A stretch of 12,561 nucleotides of DNA, from positions 1 through 12,561 of the forward strand of contig JAUXQA010000063.1 of assembly GCA_030683195.1 (NCBI GenBank), given 5' to 3'. Origin of the DNA: Rhodoferax sp. (GTDB lineage: Bacteria > Pseudomonadota > Gammaproteobacteria > Burkholderiales > Burkholderiaceae_C). Of this stretch, positions 1-7,095 are shown in pieces. Position numbers and translations under genes: made by a program. The notes under the pieces were generated by a model that saw only the letters and a list, made by a program, of their open reading frames with translations, was not told where the DNA came from and did not search any database. Within the stretch, counting starts at the first letter, position 1. Each line of letters starts with the position of its first letter.

Positions 1-633
1 ATTGGGCTGGCGGAGCAGACCGGTTTGATTGTGCCCCTGGGGCAGTGGGCTCTTGGCGCCGCATGCGAGCAGTTGGCCGCCTGGGCGCTCAAGTCTCACA
101 CAGCGCAATTGACCCTGGCGGTCAATGTGAGCGTGCGTCAATTTCGGCAAGCCGATTTTGTCGCCGAAGTGCTGTCCCTGTTGGAGTGCAGTGGCGCCGA
201 CCCTCGGCTGCTGAGGCTGGAAATTACCGAAAGCCTGCTGGTGGACGATATGGGAGGCGCCATCCAGAAGATGGGTCAGCTCAGGGCTGCGGGCCTGCGC
301 TTTTCGCTGGATGACTTTGGCACGGGCTACTCGTCGTTAGCCTACCTTCGGCAACTGCCGCTGGAGCAGCTCAAAATTGACAAATCATTTGTGCGTGATG
401 TGCTCACCAACCCCAGCGATGCCGCCATTGCCCAGACCGTGCTCACCCTGGGTCAGACCTTGGGTCTAACCGTGGTGGCAGAAGGCGTGGAGACTCAAGC
501 ACAGTGCGATTTTCTCAAGCGCCACGGCTGCCGGATGTTCCAGGGTTACCTGTTTGGGCGGCCGCTGCCGCTGGGTCAACTGGGGCTGGACCAGCCAGCC
601 ACATTGGAATTGAATCCGAAGGGCGTTGGTTAG
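1..633 (+). CDS. EAL-domain c-di-GMP phosphodiesterase, C-terminal part (5' truncated by window edge)
   Basis: The frame is open from base 1, so the gene starts before the window; the apparent TTG start at 25 is internal to the domain. The 210 visible residues are most of an EAL domain, which hydrolyses cyclic di-GMP to pGpG. Seen motifs: VNVSVRQF (usually VNLSxxQ), EITES, DDFGTGYSS (310-336), LKIDKSFV, VVAEGVET (E codon at 481) and MFQGYLFGRPLP. These supply the Asn, Glu, Asp-Asp, Lys, Glu and Gln positions of active EAL enzymes, so activity is expected. The EAL signature itself and any GGDEF, PAS or membrane segments lie upstream and are not visible. The product ends about 20 residues after the domain with no further domain. 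The TAG stop overlaps the stop of the opposing gene. Which signal the protein senses cannot be told. Confidence 0.93.
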   Translation: MGLAEQTGLIVPLGQWALGAACEQLAAWALKSHTAQLTLAVNVSVRQFRQADFVAEVLSLLECSGADPRLLRLEITESLLVDDMGGAIQKMGQLRAAGLRFSLDDFGTGYSSLAYLRQLPLEQLKIDKSFVRDVLTNPSDAAIAQTVLTLGQTLGLTVVAEGVETQAQCDFLKRHGCRMFQGYLFGRPLPLGQLGLDQPATLELNPKGVG

Positions 634-1532
634 CCTGCCTGGGTGTCGTCGGTCGGCAAAACCGTCTGGCTGTCATGCAGTTCGGCTACCGCCTGGCGCA
701 CCGCGGCCTTGTCACCTGCGCCGGCAAACTTGCTGTATTTGCCCAAAATGCTCACCAGTTGACCGTAAATGCGCGGGTTGCCGGCCAGGCATTCTTTTTG
801 TTCCAAAAAGTCGGAATCACCGGTCAAGTTGCCCACCAAGCCCCCGGCTTCGGTCACCAGCAGGGAGCCTGCGGCCACGTCCCAGGGTTGCAAGCCAGTT
901 TCGAAAAATCCTTCGGTCAAGCCTGCTGCGACGTAGGCCAAATCCAGAGCCGCTGAGCCCGGCCGCCGAAGGCCAGCCGTTTTCGGCATGATGTCGGCCA
1001 TCATGCGAAGGTAGGTGGGAAAGTCGTCACCCGGGCGAAACGGGAACCCGGTAGAAATCAGACTCTCTTGCAGGCGAATGCGCTTGGAGACCCGCAGGCG
1101 CCGGTCATTCAGGAACGCGCCACGGCCTTTGGAGGCCGTGAACAGGTCATTGCGGTTGGGGTCGTACACCACGGCTTGCTCAATCTTGCCTTTGACCGAC
1201 AAGGCAATGCTCACGCAATAAACCGGAAAACCATGGATGAAGTTGGTGGTGCCATCCAGTGGATCAATGATCCAGACAAATTCCGAGTCTTTGGCGCCAT
1301 GTTCCCGTCCTGACTCCTCGGCCCAGATGCCATGGCCCGGGTAGGCGCCCAGCAGCGTCTCAATGATGATGGCCTCCGCCGCCTGGTCAACCTCGGTGAC
1401 GAAGTCATTGACCTGCTTTTGCGAGATGCGAACCGACTCCACGTCAAGGGCGGCGCGGTTGATGACAGAGCCAGCGGCGCGGGCAGCCTTGACGGCCACG
1501 TTGATCATGGGATGCAGATTGGGAGAGGCCAT
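630..1532 (-). CDS. suhB: Inositol monophosphatase family protein (SuhB-like)
   Basis: The 300-residue product belongs to the Mg2+-dependent, Li+-sensitive inositol monophosphatase family; members hydrolyse inositol-1-phosphate and related sugar phosphates. Metal-site motifs are all present: AEES (E72-E73), DPLDGTTNF (90-98) and WDVAAGSLLVTEAGG (217-231). In E. coli, SuhB (267 residues) also acts with NusA/NusB in rRNA antitermination; whether that role applies here is inference. The protein carries an extra C-terminal tail of about 30 residues (GDKAAVRQAV onward) beyond the usual core. The ATG at 1532 follows an AAGAA stretch about 6 nt upstream, a modest ribosome binding site. The gene is convergent with the EAL gene (stop codons overlap) and divergent from trmJ, with a 156-bp gap between start codons. 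Confidence 0.9.
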   Translation of the reverse strand: MASPNLHPMINVAVKAARAAGSVINRAALDVESVRISQKQVNDFVTEVDQAAEAIIIETLLGAYPGHGIWAEESGREHGAKDSEFVWIIDPLDGTTNFIHGFPVYCVSIALSVKGKIEQAVVYDPNRNDLFTASKGRGAFLNDRRLRVSKRIRLQESLISTGFPFRPGDDFPTYLRMMADIMPKTAGLRRPGSAALDLAYVAAGLTEGFFETGLQPWDVAAGSLLVTEAGGLVGNLTGDSDFLEQKECLAGNPRIYGQLVSILGKYSKFAGAGDKAAVRQAVAELHDSQTVLPTDDTQAG

Positions 1533-1608
1533 AGATTTTCTTAAGAGCTTGCGGTATAGAACAGCCCGGCGATGCGGGCGGCGACAATAGCTGCATATTT
1601 TACCCGTC

Positions 1609-1630
1609 CGGGCCCGAGGCCCGATTTTTT
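1609..1630 (+). terminator. Intrinsic-terminator-like hairpin in the trmJ leader
   Basis: A perfect 6-bp GC stem, CGGGCC (1609-1614) and GGCCCG (1618-1623), closes a CGA loop and is followed by A and six Ts (1625-1630). This is a textbook intrinsic terminator shape, and it points only in the + direction. It lies 58 bp upstream of the trmJ start and no + strand gene ends just before it. It may stop antisense transcription running through suhB from the EAL gene, or act as a leader attenuator for trmJ-cysE. The sequence shows the structure but not which role applies. Confidence 0.6.
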
Positions 1631-1688
1631 CGCTTGCGGACCGTGCCGAGCCTCACGAGCCAAGCCATAACCAGGGCATCGCCAAGCC

Positions 1689-2537
1689 ATGTCAACGCGT
1701 TTTATTTTGATCAACACCAGCCACGCCGGCAATGTCGGCGCGGCCGCCCGCGCCATGAAAACCATGGGCTTCGATGACCTGGTGGTGGTGGCGCCGCGCT
1801 GGGCCAATGTGCTCAACCGGGAGGAAACCATCCAGCGCGCCAGTGGTGCCCTGGATGTGCTGAAAAACGCGCGCGTCGTGGCCACGCTGGATGAAGCGCT
1901 GGATGGGATGACCCACCTGTGTGCCACTGCCATGACTCCACGCGACTTTGGCCCGCCCACACGCACGCCGCGCGAGCACTTCGAGCTGCTATTAAAAAAG
2001 ACGGTTCATGGCCAAGAAATCTGCCGGCCAGAGCCCGATTTGGCTGATAGAACCAAAGAATATGACGAAACGCAGGTAACACCCGGTTTGGCAGGGCCGC
2101 CGCAGGGCATGGCCTTTTTGTTTGGCTGCGAGCGCTTTGGCATGAGCAACGACGATGTGTATCGTTGCCATGTTGCCCTGAGCATCCCGAGCAACCCGCA
2201 ATTTGCCTCGCTCAACCTGGCGGCTGCCTTGCAGCTGGTGGCCTATGAGTGGCGACTGGCATTGGGCGGTTTTGCCGTGACTGCGGCTGACAACGTTGCA
2301 GGAGGCGCCGGGGCACCAGTCTCCGGCCACACCAACGGGGAGCCGGCCGATGCCCGGCAACTGGCCGGCATGCTGGAGCACTGGGAGCGCTCGCTCATTG
2401 CCATTGGTTTTCTGGACCCGCAAGCGCCCAAAAAGTTGATGCCCCGGCTTAACCAGCTGTTCAATCGCGCAGGCGTCACCCAGGAGGAAATCCATATTCT
2501 TCGGGGCATTGCCAAAATGATGGTGACAAAGGGCTAG
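1689..2537 (+). CDS. trmJ: tRNA (cytidine/uridine-2'-O-)-methyltransferase TrmJ
   Basis: The 282-residue SpoU/TrmH-class (SPOUT, trefoil-knot) methyltransferase most resembles TrmJ, which uses S-adenosylmethionine to 2'-O-methylate position 32 of tRNA anticodon loops. Visible motifs: TSHAGNVGAAARAM near the N-terminus (motif 1), FLFGCERFGMSNDD (143-156) and LSIPSNPQFASLNLAAA (164-180), the knot and cofactor-binding region. The C-terminal tail is the usual helical TrmJ extension. Residues about 100-135 form an AT-richer, charged stretch that looks longer than I expect at this place; its first half is encoded by a copy of the dispersed repeat (1988-2033). The reading frame stays open, so the gene is probably functional. 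cysE follows 9 bp later, suggesting co-transcription. The start is ATG with no strong Shine-Dalgarno sequence. Confidence 0.92.
   Translation: MSTRFILINTSHAGNVGAAARAMKTMGFDDLVVVAPRWANVLNREETIQRASGALDVLKNARVVATLDEALDGMTHLCATAMTPRDFGPPTRTPREHFELLLKKTVHGQEICRPEPDLADRTKEYDETQVTPGLAGPPQGMAFLFGCERFGMSNDDVYRCHVALSIPSNPQFASLNLAAALQLVAYEWRLALGGFAVTAADNVAGGAGAPVSGHTNGEPADARQLAGMLEHWERSLIAIGFLDPQAPKKLMPRLNQLFNRAGVTQEEIHILRGIAKMMVTKG
1988..2033 (+). repeat. 46-bp dispersed repeat, copy A (inside trmJ)
   Basis: The element begins GCTAT and ends GGCCAGAG. It has exactly the same 46-bp length as the three other copies in this window and matches copy C at about 23 of 46 positions without gaps (hand count). 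It is the most diverged copy and lacks the left-end hairpin. It encodes roughly residues 100-116 of TrmJ in an open frame. Confidence 0.5.
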
Positions 2538-2546
2538 ACTTTGCAG

Positions 2547-3320
2547 ATGTTTTCACGCCTTCGTTCCGACATTCAATGCATTCTTGACCGCGACCCCGCC
2601 GCCCGCAGCGCCTGGGAAGTTCTCACCTGTTACCCCGGCCTGCATGCAGTGATCCTGCACCGACGTGCCCATTGGTGCTGGCACCATGGCTTCAAGTGGT
2701 TGGGCCGCTTTATTTCACATATCACCCGTTTCCTCACCGGCATCGAGATTCACCCGGGCGCCAAAATTGGCAACCAGGTGTTCTTCGACCATGCCAGGGG
2801 GGTGGTGGTGGGCGAGACGGCTGAAATCGGTGATGGTTGCACCATCTACCAGGGCGTGACCCTGGGCGGCACCTCGCTCTACAAAGGCACCAAGCGCCAC
2901 CCGACGCTCGGGCGCAATGTGGTAGTGGGCGCAGGGGCCCAGGTGCTGGGCGGTTTTACGGTGGGTGACGGCGCCAAGGTAGGCTCAAACGCGGTTGTCA
3001 CCAAGCCGGTGCCGGCGGGGGCTACAGCGGTGGGCAACCCGGCTCGCATCATCCAGGCGGAGCTGGATGTCAAGCGTGAAGAAGCAGCCTCAAAAATGGG
3101 TTTTTCGGCTTATGGCGTTACGCAAAACGACGACCCGCTCAGTCAGGCCATGCGCGGGCTGATCGACAACGCAGGTTCGCAAGAACACCAAATTGCACTG
3201 TTGTGGAAAGCCATCGAGACCCTGCAGGCCAACCGCACCGCCACAGATTGCGTACCTTGTGACGCTGCGCGCAGTGAGCACTTTGAGGTCGATAAGTTCA
3301 ACGAACTGGTGGGCAAGTAG
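2547..3320 (+). CDS. cysE: Serine O-acetyltransferase
   Basis: The enzyme transfers acetyl from acetyl-CoA to L-serine, giving O-acetylserine for cysteine synthesis. The 257-residue product has a short helical N-terminal region and a left-handed beta-helix of hexapeptide repeats (about 67-170). The segment IEIHPGAKIG, then FFDHARGVVVGETAEIGDG, carries the catalytic Asp-His pair (D81-H82), and VTLGGT, RHP and the closing VGNPARII are typical. The N-terminus is shorter than E. coli CysE, as in the EpsC/NifP-type enzymes, and a tail of about 85 residues follows the helix. The ATG at 2547 fits family N-termini (MFSRLRSDI). However, a TTG at 2541 is better spaced from AAAGGG (2528-2533), so a protein two residues longer is possible. 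It is probably co-transcribed with trmJ, whose stop is 9 bp upstream. Confidence 0.95.
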   Translation: MFSRLRSDIQCILDRDPAARSAWEVLTCYPGLHAVILHRRAHWCWHHGFKWLGRFISHITRFLTGIEIHPGAKIGNQVFFDHARGVVVGETAEIGDGCTIYQGVTLGGTSLYKGTKRHPTLGRNVVVGAGAQVLGGFTVGDGAKVGSNAVVTKPVPAGATAVGNPARIIQAELDVKREEAASKMGFSAYGVTQNDDPLSQAMRGLIDNAGSQEHQIALLWKAIETLQANRTATDCVPCDAARSEHFEVDKFNELVGK

Positions 3321-3322
3321 GC

Positions 3323-3357
3323 CCACAGCGCCTGTGGCGCCGAGTGCGCTCGGGCGC
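3323..3357. terminator. Hairpins between convergent cysE and mog
   Basis: The 41-bp gap holds CCACAG (3323-3328) pairing with CTGTGG (3332-3337). A second, bulged GC-rich inverted repeat follows, with GCGCCGAG pairing against CTCGGGCGC. Neither is followed by a T tract, so they are not classical intrinsic terminators. A bidirectional transcription-stop or mRNA 3'-end stabilising role is inferred only from position. Confidence 0.35.
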
Positions 3358-3361
3358 TGAT

Positions 3362-3973
3362 TCAGGTCGGGGTATTGGCGCGGATGGCCGACTTGGGCCG
3401 GAAGGCCATGCACACGGTATCCACCGTCTCCAGGTAGGGCCCGCCAATCAGGTCGATGCAATAGGGCACGGCTGCAAAGATGCCCCCCATCAGCAGTTTG
3501 CCTTCTTTGTCCCGCAGACCCTCCAGGGTTTCCTGGATCGCTTTGGGCTGGCCGGGCAGGTTGATGATGAGTGTTTGATCCCGAATCACTGCCACTTGGC
3601 GCGACAAAATTGCGGTGGGCACAAACTGCAGACTGATCTGGCGCATTTGCTCGCCAAACCCCGGCATTTCCTTGTGTGCCACCGCCAGCGTCGCCTCGGG
3701 CGTGACATCGCGCAGGGCAGGGCCCGTGCCGCCGGTGGTCAGCACCAGTGCACAACCGGCCCGCACCAACTCGATCAGCGCGGCACTGATGCCATCCTGT
3801 TCGTCGGGGATGAGTCGGGACTCGAATTGCAGCGGGTTCTTCAGCGCGCCAGTCAGCCAGTCCTGCAGTGCAGGCAGACCTTTGTCAGCGTACACACCCA
3901 TTGAAGCTCGATCGCTGATCGAGACAATGCCGATCTTCACGGGGTCGGGCGTCAAGTTCGGGGCTGAGGTCAT
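3362..3973 (-). CDS. mog: Molybdopterin adenylyltransferase
   Basis: The 203-residue MogA/MoaB-fold protein activates molybdopterin by adenylylation, the step before Mo insertion in molybdenum cofactor synthesis. Seen: a VSISDRAS-type beginning (17-24), the TTGGTGPALRDVTPEA loop (79-94) that binds molybdopterin and carries the key Asp, INLPGQPKA (137-145) and a YCIDLIGG end (171-178). The last two favour MogA over the shorter MoaB. The ATG overlaps the stop of darP by 4 bp (ATGA at 3970-3973), so translation of the two is probably coupled. No molybdoenzyme gene is visible in the window. The gene converges on cysE. Confidence 0.92.
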   Translation of the reverse strand: MTSAPNLTPDPVKIGIVSISDRASMGVYADKGLPALQDWLTGALKNPLQFESRLIPDEQDGISAALIELVRAGCALVLTTGGTGPALRDVTPEATLAVAHKEMPGFGEQMRQISLQFVPTAILSRQVAVIRDQTLIINLPGQPKAIQETLEGLRDKEGKLLMGGIFAAVPYCIDLIGGPYLETVDTVCMAFRPKSAIRANTPT

Positions 3974-4629
3974 GGCGCATCCTGGTCGTCAGCATCGCTT
4001 TCGGGCTGAGGCGCATTGGTGGCGCCGCTGTCATCAAGCAACTGTGCCCGTGCGATCTGGAAAATGTCGCGGTAGGCGCGGCCATGGCGCTGGGCTTCGC
4101 CGGGGACTTCAGGCTTGGCGTCTTTGCGGGCCTGGCGAATCAGGGCGCGCAATTGCTGGGTGTCTGTGCCGGGGTACTGGGTCACCCACTCACCAAACGC
4201 GTCGTCTTCGGCAATCAGGCGATCACGCCAGGTTTCGGCCTGGTGCAGCGCATAATTTTCACGCGGCGAGCCGTTGCTTTGCTCAGCGAGCGCGGCGCGG
4301 ATGTTGTAAATGCCGGTCTCATCAATCAGGCGCATTTGCTTGCCGATGAACTGCATCTGGCGACGCCGGCCCTCAAAGTTGGTGATCCGCTTGACCTCGA
4401 CAATGGCGTCCCTGAGCTTGTCGGTCAAGCCGAGTCGCGTCAGCAGGTCGGCACGTAGGGTAATCAGGTCTTCACCCAGCTTTTGTAGTTCAAGGCTTTC
4501 GCGCTTGAGATCGGTGCGGCTTTGGTCGTCGGTGCCTTTGAGCTCGCGTTTGAGCTCCAGATCGCGTTCGCTGCCTTCAGCAACAAACTCACCTCTGACG
4601 AAATAGCCTTTTTTTAGTTTACGTGACAT
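3970..4629 (-). CDS. darP: Ribosome-associated protein DarP/YjgA (50S assembly factor)
   Basis: The product (219 residues from the ATG at 4629) is a highly charged helical protein of the DarP/YjgA family, which associates with late 50S assembly intermediates in E. coli. Recognisable parts are SRKLKKGYFVRGEFV at the start, SLELQKLGEDLITL, RRRQMQFIGKQMR and a C-terminal YRDIFQIAR segment. An acidic tail ends the protein (QPESDADDQDAP). An in-frame TTG lies two codons upstream at 4635, but family members begin MSRK, so I chose the ATG. The gene is transcribed with mog (4-bp overlap) and is divergent from pmbA. The darP-pmbA pairing is also known from E. coli, which supports both calls. Confidence 0.88.
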   Translation of the reverse strand: MSRKLKKGYFVRGEFVAEGSERDLELKRELKGTDDQSRTDLKRESLELQKLGEDLITLRADLLTRLGLTDKLRDAIVEVKRITNFEGRRRQMQFIGKQMRLIDETGIYNIRAALAEQSNGSPRENYALHQAETWRDRLIAEDDAFGEWVTQYPGTDTQQLRALIRQARKDAKPEVPGEAQRHGRAYRDIFQIARAQLLDDSGATNAPQPESDADDQDAP

Positions 4630-4652
4630 AGCCAAGTATCATAGCCGCCGAT

Positions 4653-6059
4653 ATGAAGAAACCCAACTCGTCCCCCGCCCCATCTGCCGCCCCGTCTACT
4701 GCTGACACCGGCTTCAGCTACAGCCGCCCTTATTTTGAGGAATTGGTTGACACCGCGCTGGCTCATGCCAAGAAACTCGGTGCCACCGATGCCGGTGCTG
4801 AAGCCTCTGAGGGCAGTGGCCTGAGCGTGTCGGTTCGCAAGGGTGAATTGGAGAACGTGGAGCGCAACCGCGACAAGTCGCTGGGCGTGACGGTGTATGT
4901 CGGCAAGCGCCGGGGCAATGCCAGCACGTCTGATTTCTCGCGGGCTGCCATCGAGCAAACCGTACAGGCAGCCTACGACATTGCCCGCTTCACAGCGCAA
5001 GACCCTTTTGCAGCCTTGCCTGATGCGCGTGATGTGGCGCCGCAGTCCAAGCAGCGCGCCGATCTGGACCTGTTCCAGCCCTGGGCCATCAACAGCGAGC
5101 AGGCAGCCCAATTGGCCCTGGTCATCGAGGCGGCAGCCTTCGCCACCAGCAAGCGCATCACCAACAGCGAGGGCGCGGCGGTGTCGGCCCAGCAGTCGCA
5201 TTTTTTCAGCGCCCACACCCACGGTTTTCGGGGTGGTTATGCCAGCTCCAGGCATTCGATCTCGGTGTCGCCGATTGCCGGCAAGGGCAAAGACATGCAG
5301 CGCGACGCCTGGTACAGCTCCATGCGCCATCCTGACGACTTGGCGGCGCCAGAGGCAATTGGCCGCTACGCCGCTGAGCGTGCCCTGAGCCGCTTGAAAG
5401 CGCGCAAGATCGCCACCACCGAGTGCGCAGTGTTGTTTGAGTCGCCGCTGGCAGCAGGTCTGCTGGGCAGCTTTGTGCAGGCCATCAGTGGCGGTGCCCT
5501 GTACCGCAAGAGTTCTTTTTTGCTCGATTCCCTGGGCAAGCGGGTGCTGCCCAAACACATTGATATTTTCGAGGACCCGTTTGTCAAACGGGGCAAGGGC
5601 AGTTCACCGTTTGATGACGAGGGTGTCAAAGTCAAGGCCCGCCAGGTGGTGGATGCTGGCGAGGTGCAGGGCTACTTTTTGGGGAGCTACTCGGCACGCA
5701 AGCTGGGCATGAAGACGACCGGCAACGCTGGCGGCTCGCACAACCTCACTTTAAGTTCGCGCTTGACCCGCGCTGGTGACAACCTGGACGCGATGCTGAA
5801 AAAGCTTGGGACCGGTTTGTTGGTGACGGAGTTAATGGGCAGCGGCGTGAACTACGTCACGGGCGACTATTCACGCGGTGCCAGCGGTTTCTGGGTTGAA
5901 AACGGGCTCATTGCCTACCCGGTCCATGAGATCACCATTGCCGGCAACATGAAAGCCATGCTCAAAGGCATCCAGGCGGTGGGGGCCGATACCTATAACT
6001 ACGGTTCCAAGACGGTGGGCTCCATCCTGGTGAACCGCATGAAAGTGGCTGGCAGCTAA
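4653..6059 (+). CDS. pmbA: Metalloprotease-associated protein PmbA/TldE
   Basis: The 468-residue protein is of the TldD/PmbA family. With TldD it forms a cytoplasmic heterodimeric Zn protease, known for microcin B17 maturation and CcdA degradation in E. coli; TldD carries the metal site. Consistent with the PmbA/TldE role, I see no HExxxH motif here. Family features: the SGLSVSVRKGELENVERN segment, RITNSEGAAVSA (substrate-cleft region), GSYSARKLGMKTTGNAGGSHNL, and the C-terminal GDYSRGASGFWVENG ... HEITIAGN. The N-terminus has a low-complexity Ser/Ala/Pro stretch of about 20 residues. Only 23 bp separate the ATG from the divergent darP start, and there is no clear Shine-Dalgarno sequence. A TATCAT (4637-4642) could be a -10 giving a very short leader. 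tldD is not in the window. Confidence 0.93.
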   Translation: MKKPNSSPAPSAAPSTADTGFSYSRPYFEELVDTALAHAKKLGATDAGAEASEGSGLSVSVRKGELENVERNRDKSLGVTVYVGKRRGNASTSDFSRAAIEQTVQAAYDIARFTAQDPFAALPDARDVAPQSKQRADLDLFQPWAINSEQAAQLALVIEAAAFATSKRITNSEGAAVSAQQSHFFSAHTHGFRGGYASSRHSISVSPIAGKGKDMQRDAWYSSMRHPDDLAAPEAIGRYAAERALSRLKARKIATTECAVLFESPLAAGLLGSFVQAISGGALYRKSSFLLDSLGKRVLPKHIDIFEDPFVKRGKGSSPFDDEGVKVKARQVVDAGEVQGYFLGSYSARKLGMKTTGNAGGSHNLTLSSRLTRAGDNLDAMLKKLGTGLLVTELMGSGVNYVTGDYSRGASGFWVENGLIAYPVHEITIAGNMKAMLKGIQAVGADTYNYGSKTVGSILVNRMKVAGS

Positions 6060-6067
6060 AAGCTGTG

Positions 6068-6091
6068 CAGCCTCAATCTTGTTGAGAGCTG
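6068..6091. terminator. Hairpin between convergent pmbA and yqeY
   Basis: CAGC-CTCAA (6068-6076) pairs with TTGAG-A-GCTG (6082-6091), with one bulged A and a 5-nt loop, 8 bp after the pmbA stop. There is no T tract. It is a candidate 3'-end structure for the convergent gene pair, called from position and pairing only. Confidence 0.35.
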
Positions 6092-6102
6092 TAAGGGGGT
6101 CG

Positions 6103-6549
6103 TCAAGGTGCCAATGCGGCCTTGACGGCTGAAGACACCTGACCCATGTCGGCTCTGCCCGCCAAGCGAGTCTTGACGGCTGCCATGACCTTGCCCATGT
6201 CGCCAGGGCCGGAAGCACCGAGCTCGGTCACGATGGCCTTGACTTCAATGCTCACCTCTTCGGCGCTCAGGCGCTGAGGCAGGTAGGCGGCCAGCACAGT
6301 CACTTCGGCGGCTTCTACATCCGCCAAGTCCATGCGACCGGCCTGGGTGAAGGCTGTGATGGAGTCTTTGCGCTGCTTGATGAGTTTGTCCACGATGGCA
6401 ATCATGGCGGTGTCGTCCAGCTCAATACGCTCATCTACCTCACGCTGCTTGGCCGCTGAGAGAAGCAGGCGAATCGTGCCCAGGCGTACGCTGTCTTTGG
6501 CGCGCATGGCGTTTTTCATGTCTTCGGTGATTTGTTCTTTGAGCGTCAT
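6103..6549 (-). CDS. yqeY: GatB/YqeY domain-containing protein
   Basis: The 148-residue protein matches the YqeY family in length and sequence. The family is helical and related to the tail domain of GatB, the amidotransferase subunit that acts on mischarged tRNA; the function of free-standing YqeY is not established. Recognisable are MTLKEQITEDMKNAMRAKD, RLGTIRLLLSAAKQREVDER, AYLPQRLSAEE, and the C-terminal GDMGKVMAAVKTRLAGRADM segment. The ATG has a good AAGGAAA ribosome binding site about 8 nt upstream. rpsU lies upstream on the same strand, the usual bacterial neighbour, but a terminator (6641-6676) separates them, so yqeY probably has its own promoter or receives read-through. Confidence 0.92.
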   Translation of the reverse strand: MTLKEQITEDMKNAMRAKDSVRLGTIRLLLSAAKQREVDERIELDDTAMIAIVDKLIKQRKDSITAFTQAGRMDLADVEAAEVTVLAAYLPQRLSAEEVSIEVKAIVTELGASGPGDMGKVMAAVKTRLAGRADMGQVSSAVKAALAP

Positions 6550-6640
6550 GGTCAGGTTTCCTTGAGTAAGTCCAGGTGAAAGGGCGGCGAATTCAGGGTC
6601 GATCTCATGCAGAGAAGTCCCGGAGCATCAGCCCCAATGC

Positions 6641-6676
6641 AAAAAGCCCACCTGGGCATGCCCGGTGAGCTTTTTT
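6641..6676 (-). terminator. Intrinsic terminator of rpsU
   Basis: An 18-bp inverted repeat (6641-6658 against 6659-6676, two mismatches) has a GC-rich core flanked by A and T runs. On the - strand it reads as A-rich arm, hairpin, then a TTTTT run. It lies 54 bp after the rpsU stop and about 90 bp before the yqeY start. The A and T arms also allow some function in the + direction. Confidence 0.8.
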
Positions 6677-6729
6677 TGCCCCTTGGCCAGAGTGAATCCG
6701 GCTTTTGGGGGCTTTTTGCATGAATTGAA

Positions 6730-6942
6730 TCAATACATCTTTTTGGGCAACTGCATCGCGCGAATGCGTTTGTAGTTGCGCTTGACGGCAGCAGCCTTCT
6801 TGCGCTTGCGCTCTGCGGTGGGTTTTTCGTAGAACTCGCGTGCGCGCAAGTCAGTCAAAAGACCCAATTTTTCGATCGTGCGCTTAAAGCGGCGAAGGGC
6901 TACGTCAAACGGCTCGTTCTCTTTTACACGGATGGTTGTCAT
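6730..6942 (-). CDS. rpsU: 30S ribosomal protein S21
   Basis: The 70-residue, strongly basic product is a full-length bS21, the small-subunit protein near the anti-Shine-Dalgarno end of 16S rRNA that helps translation initiation. The sequence runs MTTIRVKENEPFDVALRRF, then KRTIEKLGLL, FYEKPTAERKRKKAAAVKR and a Met-Gln-Leu-Pro-Lys-Lys-type end, all typical. The ATG at 6942 has only a weak upstream GGA, as is common for rpsU. It lies upstream of yqeY, separated by a strong terminator, so it is likely transcribed as a short single-gene mRNA. No clear sigma70 promoter stands out in the 153-bp upstream gap; an inverted repeat at 7018-7047 lies there. Confidence 0.96.
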   Translation of the reverse strand: MTTIRVKENEPFDVALRRFKRTIEKLGLLTDLRAREFYEKPTAERKRKKAAAVKRNYKRIRAMQLPKKMY

Positions 6943-7017
6943 TAATGAATGGTGTCCAAAATATGCAGATTTCAGCCAATGGAAGATCGGGCCATATGAC
7001 GAAGATCGTGCGGTGTT

Positions 7018-7047
7018 CCCCGCTTATAAAAAATTTAGGCAGCGGGG
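7018..7047. promoter_or_regulatory. Inverted repeat upstream of rpsU
   Basis: CCCCGCT (7018-7024) and AGCGGGG (7041-7047) form a perfect 7-bp inverted repeat around a 16-nt AT-rich centre that contains TTATAA, read on either strand. It lies 76 bp upstream of the rpsU start, between rpsU and the broken flavoprotein gene. It could be an operator around a -10 element, a leader structure of the rpsU mRNA, or part of the preceding gene's 3' end. Only the inverted repeat is observed. Confidence 0.35.
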
Positions 7048-7056
7048 GTTTGCCAG

Positions 7057-7081
7057 AAAAGCTTTGGATTATAGCTTTTTT
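7057..7081 (-). terminator. AT-rich terminator-like hairpin after the flavoprotein gene
   Basis: AAAAGCT (7057-7063) and AGCTTTT (7073-7079) form a perfect 7-bp stem with a 9-nt loop, 15 bp past the stop of the - strand flavoprotein gene. The flanking A and T runs give it a weak intrinsic-terminator shape on both strands. The low GC content of the stem makes the call uncertain. Confidence 0.4.
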
Positions 7082-7095
7082 GTGGTGTCATTTTT

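Noticed and set aside
1587..1630. Possible repeat remnant between suhB and trmJ (ATAGCTGC, then GGCCCGAG and a T run)
   Set aside because: The right end is two bases out of register and the left GCTAT arm is missing. The right part is fully explained by the terminator hairpin.
1992..2495. Open frame (167 codons) on the - strand within trmJ
   Set aside because: It has no domain or ribosome binding site and lies fully inside the conserved trmJ gene.
4614..5558. Long open frame (314 codons) on the - strand across pmbA
   Set aside because: It is a shadow of pmbA with no recognisable motif; the + strand product is a clear, full-length PmbA.
6647..6692. GGCCAGAG at 6685-6692, a match to the repeat's right end
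   Set aside because: There is no GCTAT 46 bp upstream; the region is the rpsU terminator and its flank, so the match is probably chance.
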